Source: Hermatobates lingyangjiaoensis (Eukaryota; Arthropoda; Insecta; Hemiptera; Hermatobatidae). Taken from it: a stretch of DNA of 64,000 bases. The notes beneath the pieces were generated by a model, which saw only the letters and a program-made list of their open reading frames with translations, was not told the DNA's origin and made no database searches. The stretch covers positions 1 through 64,000 of the forward strand of contig JAPFBL010000577.1 of NCBI GenBank assembly GCA_026182355.1, read 5' to 3'. The position numbers were made by a program, and so were the translations under genes. The stretch's first letter is position 1, and the number at the start of each line of letters is the position of its first letter. This document shows positions 59,702 through 64,000 of the stretch, piece by piece.

Positions 59702-60176
59702 TATAGTTAATGGGTTAGTTCCACTGGAAATTTGGACATAACCCAGACAGTATGGAAAACACAATGGACTTACTACAGACGGGACAAAAAGGACAACGAA
59801 TGAACATACAGGAACAAATAGAAATATATAAACATAAAATGACAGACAATATAATCAATGAACAAACAAACCACCAAACCGACATTTTAACAAAACCACT
59901 AATAACATTTAAAAGACGACACAAGGAACTGGAAATAGATAATGAAATAAGCAATAAAAGAAAAAACATAGCAATTAAAGAAATAGGAAAAAAAAATTAA
60001 CTACACACACAACACTGATTACACAATGTAGATGCTATATATAGGTAGGTTATAGGAAAACAACGTTCACAGTCAGTTAGGTGCTCTTTAAGATGGGATC
60101 CAGGCGGACCCGAAACCGGTCGAGCTTTTCAGAGACTTTACGAGGTATGACGGAATGTATTATTACTAATTCTAAT
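59702..60176 (+). mobile_element. Penelope-like element, 5'-truncated insertion with 12-bp target duplication
   Basis: ATATATGTTCTG precedes (59690-59701) and follows (60177-60188) this 475-bp insert. It encodes the C-terminal tail of a Penelope-type GIY-YIG protein: MENTMDLLQTGQKGQRMNIQ, EQIEIYKHK, INEQTNHQTDI, ending with a lysine-rich end and TAA near 59998-60000. The EIYK...LNEQT pattern is typical of this protein end. After the stop come about 85 nt and then the hammerhead-like motif. The 82-codon frame is still open, unlike copy 1. Confidence 0.88.
60083..60125 (+). ncRNA. Hammerhead-like motif in Penelope 3' end (copy 2)
   Basis: GCTC (60083-60086), TTTAAGA, stem II GGGATCC/GGACCC with AGGC loop, GAAA, self-complementary ACCGGT, C (60121), GAGC (60122-60125). 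GCTC pairs with GAGC whereas copy 1 has GTTC/GAAC. The core is damaged at two conserved bases. Confidence 0.6.
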
Positions 60177-61330
60177 ATATATGTTCTGATTATTTCCATA
60201 GTATGACAGATTTATAGTCTAACAAATGATTCACATCAAACTATATGTTGCACCTTTGAACAAAACTTAATGTTACATACACATCTTGCTATGTTTATGT
60301 ACCCATTGTTTTTGGATAAGATTGAAGTATCGGAAATGCACTCTTTTGTTCATTACAAAATGAATGCTAATTTTCAGCTAATTTCTTCGGTTATTCGATG
60401 AACAAAAATAACATTTTTCAGACAAAATAGAAACACTATGAAATCTTAAAGGAATAATTTTTGGCTTCATTGGTGGATGTAGAAAGAGTCTTAGAATTTA
60501 TGAATGGTACTCACATATAGATGGTTTAATCCACAAACTATAGAATGCATTAGAGTATTATTGTAAAAGAATAATTATTGTTGGATTTACCACAACTTAT
60601 TAAAGACCTAGTAAATAATCTATATAACGAGGATTATGATACCCAGGAAAATGCAGAAGACCTTTTATTAGAAATAGTAATGCTTAATGATTGATTATAC
60701 CTTTCAGATAATGCAGCATATTCCCCAAATTGTTAAAAGATGAATAAAAGGAGAAATATCTGACTATAAATCCACCTATAACGTTCCTTATATGTGCCAA
60801 AACAAGTTATAGAAATACTATTGGAGATTTTTTAGATGAAAGATTAACTTGGAAAAGCAATGTTTGCTGTAAGAGATTTTTGTCGTAAAATATGGAGTCT
60901 TAACATGAATTCTTCACTTTGGCTTTACAAAAGTATTATTATTGCTGTGTTAAAACCAAAGATATAAGCATCGATTGTGTGATATACAAAAAGAAGCATT
61001 ATAAGGATAACTGGATCAATCACTGTCTGTACTATCAGAAGGATTGAGAGACTAATAAACATTTCCTGCTTAGAAATTTATAACAAACATGAATAATTTT
61101 CTGGTTATATTACAAAATGGAAAAGTCTTTATGGATGAATATAAAAAAAAATTAATAGCGTGAAACGTTAATAGTTTGACCTATAGATTGGTTAGATATA
61201 ATGCCAACAATGTTATTGTTTATTTTAGAGGGGATCTCGAAAGAACACAAATATTACCGGTTTGAATGCTTTCTGATTTCAATAAAAGTGTTTATCTGAT
61301 ATACTGATGAGTTGTACATTAATATAAAAC

Positions 61331-62117
61331 AATGTCAGTAATTTTTTCATTTAAATACCTGGAATCATGTGAATGAGTTAGTAAAGAATTTAAAAATGTT
61401 TGGAAGCTTACAAAATATCCTGTTGTAATTGATAATTGCAGGTAAATAATGGCTATTTATTAGACTTAAAGAAGTGTTTGGTCTTCTCCCAAACCAGGAA
61501 TATAGCAAGAACTAATTGAACTTATATTGATTCAATAAAGTTATATTGAGATAAACATTACTGCAGTATGAGTTGCCATTTAAGAAAAAGAATTTACTCC
61601 AAAAACCCTACTGGAGATTAAGGAAACCCTTAGAACCTCTGTGTAAAGGTCCGTCTCTGTAAACGCTGGGGCTTATAAAGTACTCTCGCCTTAAGAGAAA
61701 AGGATTTTTATCAAACATCTAAAACTATTAAAGTGAAGGATACTTCCCTATGCACATTTGTAAAGGTCATTAAAGAGCTTATCATCTGAAGTTCAATATA
61801 GTTACAAAAACTGGATTCACAATATATAGGTATGTAGCAGAATGAAGGAGTCCGATGAAATTCCTCAGTTTAATAATTTTAATATCATATCAGATTGATA
61901 TAATGAACACTATCTTATTACTGATAACATGATTGTAGCCATATGTAAAAAAATGATAAATATCTATGTATAGTCACATTAAAATAAAAGAAAAATCAGT
62001 TTGTTGTCAACGAAATTAATATTATGTTAACTTATACTGAAGTTGAATTAAGTGCATTCCAGTTTTTTTTTATGATGAACGGCCAACTATTTAAAATGAG
62101 AACTCAAATTGTAATAA
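61331..62117. other. No gene seen
   Basis: AT-rich. TTAACTTATACTGAAGTTGA and TGCATTCCAG near 62030-62065 look like another 3' end of the LINE-like family. Confidence 0.45.
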
Positions 62118-62312
62118 TGGATATCCGCTGTACTTGTTTGATGTCTTTACATTCACTTATAATTTTTTTTATTATTCTTGGTCAGATACTTGAGAACTTA
62201 CTGTTGGCAAGAGAACTACCAACGGTAAGCTCTCAGGTATGTGACCAATGATATTTTAAACAAAATTCTAAGTAAATATAAAGACATCAAACAAGTACAG
62301 CGGATATATATT
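62118..62312. repeat. Nested palindrome without hammerhead-like core
   Basis: Outer arms GATATCCGCTGTACTTGTTT, GATGTCTTTACATT return as ATAAAGACATCAAACAAGTA, CAGCGGATAT. Inner imperfect stem: TTGGTCAGATACTTGAGAAC...GTTGG with CCAAC...CTCTCAGGTATGTGACCA. It differs from the FB families. Confidence 0.75.
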
Positions 62313-62459
62313 ATTACAAGTAGCCATGAATAAAGAATGTTTAATACTAAATTGAAGAAATGTTCAACACGGACTGTAAACATTATAGAATAAAAGATAT
62401 ACCATAAAACATTAAAGAAAGTATAAGGTAGAGTATTCCCTACAATCTACTTAAAGTTA

Positions 62460-62600
62460 CAACTAGAAAACACAAAAAAGATACTTAATACTTACGATTT
62501 CTCGATTATTTTGGCTTTCTTTCCGTCTTCAGGAGAGAAGAAAAAAAAAAGAGGAAGAAACACAGAAATGGATACAAAGCGTCCACCAACTGATACAAAG
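62460..62600 (-). repeat. FB2/FB3-like half-element
   Basis: ACTTACGATTTCTCGATTAT, TTTCCGTCTTCAGGAGAGAA: reverse of CTCTCCTGAAGACGGAAA, a relative of the FB2/FB3 core with GAAA lost. Confidence 0.5.
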
Positions 62601-62934
62601 TATTATCTAACGATACTAAATTACCTACAATCTAGAAAGAGTCAATTATAAATCTATGTAGATAACAATGCAAAGGAACTTTGTTTCAGACTTATTAGTC
62701 TCACATCAATCTGAGGAACGATACTGGAGAGATTATTCATGAACAGAATAATGAATTGCTCTTACTATAATGACAGAGCAGTAATATGGTTTTACTCCAT
62801 AAAAAAAATTATAGATGCCATGATCAATGCGCGTGGTTCTATTGACCCCTTCTGAACTACGAATTGTTGAAAATAAGATCAAAAATAAATCATCATCTAT
62901 TAGTGTAGCATTTTACTACAAAAATAGACAATAT

Positions 62935-63215
62935 TTAACTGAAACTTACTTCTTTATAAGTTTCTCAAGTTTTCTAAATAACGTTCTTGTTGATATATCT
63001 ACTGTATACAATATATTACCATTCGTTCTATACTCCTTTGTGAAACGTTCTTCACGGGATGCTAGGTCATAGGATCTGATATTCTATACTCCTTTGTGAA
63101 ACGCGATTGGTAATATATTTCATACTTAGATATTGTAATAAGAACGTTAGTAGTAGTAGTAGAACGTTATATTAAAAACTTGAGAAACTTATAAAGAAGC
63201 AAGTTTCAATCAAAT
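62935..63215. repeat. Inverted repeat, 45-bp arms
   Basis: AAACTTACTTCTTTATAAGT, TTCTCAAGTTTTCTAAATAA, CGTTCT (62942-62987) against AGAACGTTATATTAAAAACT, TGAGAAACTTATAAAGAAGC (63160-63207), with a second small repeat TCTATACTCCTTTGTGAAAC duplicated between them. Confidence 0.75.
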
Positions 63216-63889
63216 ATGGCTTTATTTTTAACAATGTTTCTATTCTGGAAAGACTACTACGAATATAGATTCAAAACACAAAATGAAGTTATAATTTATA
63301 TCACAATATCTTTTGGCATAAATTATGTAGATCATTAATGAAATATTGTTCAATATATCTTTTCCCACAATGGTACACTTGCTTGCCATCCTAATGACCG
63401 GAATAATTAAACAAACACAAAATACTGGTCTGAACTACCTTTTCCTACAAACAGATTTTAACTGAAATTTAACTCAGTCAGTTTTAACTGAAGAGTATTG
63501 ATAATATCATAATCATTTGGATTTTAATTTCTTTGTTATGATTTATTATAATCTTTAAGGTCTGAGAATATCTTAATTTCACTTATGGACGTTCAAATTG
63601 AAACTGGTGTCATTATAAGGCTTTCACATTTCATGATTAATTTCATAAAAATAATGATTTGTTCCAATATAATTTTTGGGTAATTTTACAAAATATTATT
63701 TAAAATAAAATTTACATTTATATTTAAAAACTAACATTAGTTTTATTTTATGAAGTTTTAATGCAGTATAAATTTCCAGTTTAAGAGCATAAAAATTCGA
63801 CATTATGCTTTTTTAAATCATAACATTTTTACTTAACTAAAATATTTAATAAATTAAAAAACAAAACAAAAATGACTAACCCTTCAAGG
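63216..63889. other. AT-rich, probable 3' UTR/intergenic
   Basis: No repeat recognised. If the - strand exon at 63890-64000 is real, the right part of this stretch is its 3' UTR. Directly after that stop codon TGACTAACC/GGTTAGTCA forms a 9-bp hairpin with a 6-nt loop (63873-63896). Confidence 0.4.
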
Positions 63890-64000
63890 TTAGTCAAGTT
63901 GTATTCTATTGCGTTGTAAAACATGAAGGCAGTGGGACGCCATTTTTCGTTCCACTTCCACGAGTTCCACGTCATTCATACTCTCTCTTTTGGGATAGCC
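63890..64000 (-). CDS. Partial terminal exon of an unknown gene
   Basis: On the - strand the window edge reads GYPKRESMNDVELVEVERKM, ASHCLHVLQRNRIQLD, then TAA (63892-63890). G+C content jumps here compared with the 600 bp to its left, the translation has a natural amino-acid mix and no low-complexity, and the frame stays open to the edge. I do not recognise the family. It would be the 3' end of a gene convergent with PREP, truncated by the window. It is too short for firm identification. Confidence 0.45.
   Translation of the reverse strand, partial: GYPKRESMNDVELVEVERKMASHCLHVLQRNRIQLD

Larger units (their letters stand above)
59510..61330 (+). mobile_element. LINE-like repeat, copy I (older, interrupted)
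   Basis: Sequence around the Penelope insertion matches the same family (TATGTTGCACCTTTGAACAA, AACTTAATGTTACATACACA as in copy A). At 60870-61090 it keeps the clearest coding trace: VRDFCRKIWSLNMNSSLWLY, KSIIIAVLKPK, then ITGSITVCTIRRIERLINIS, resembling the LWLY-VV-P / ITGAM-TTPT-LE region of R1/Jockey-type LINE reverse transcriptases. Confidence 0.65.

Overview
The window is a piece of an animal nuclear genome, AT-rich and full of repeats. Evidence: one protein-coding gene split into 15 exons by spliceosomal introns (GT-AG, plus one GC-AG), tRNA-derived SINEs, Penelope-like retroelements, a Jockey/R1-type LINE, hAT and mariner/pogo-type DNA transposon remnants, and long (TA)n microsatellites. 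An arthropod or another protostome invertebrate fits best (some SINE tails carry CCTAA/TTAGG repeats), but the species cannot be fixed from the sequence alone.

The only complete gene is a prolyl oligopeptidase (prolyl endopeptidase, PREP), + strand, 21719-57509. I assembled it by hand from 15 exons; the coding length is 2187 nt (728 residues plus stop), every junction keeps frame, and the catalytic triad is present (Ser575, Asp659, His698). It may start at Met1 (21719) or at Met24 (22072), which matches the start of known family members. At the right edge, 63890-64000 on the - strand is probably the last coding exon of another gene that continues past the window.

Layout: 1-6.6 kb holds tandem satellites, SINE pieces, a hAT remnant, a LINE fragment and a 21-bp minisatellite. 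7-19.7 kb holds palindromic (foldback) repeats in (TA)n tracts, a 209-bp tandem array and decayed copies of a LINE-like family. 19.7-21.7 kb is mostly non-repetitive upstream DNA. 21.7-57.5 kb is PREP, whose introns carry SINEs, Penelope pieces, foldbacks, satellites, a mariner relic and a partial exon duplication. 57.5-63.8 kb is again LINE-like repeats, one with a nested Penelope insertion.

The most interesting pattern is not a gene. About ten different foldback or Penelope-associated repeat families share a compact core: CUGANGA, a small hairpin, GAAA, a very short (often self-complementary) stem, an NUH site and a closing stem I. This is the architecture of minimal type I hammerhead ribozymes. 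Two Penelope 3' ends show a paired change in stem I (GUUC/GAAC versus GCUC/GAGC). A Penelope 3' fragment and a foldback each have a perfect 12-bp target-site duplication, suggesting that both were mobilised by the same machinery.
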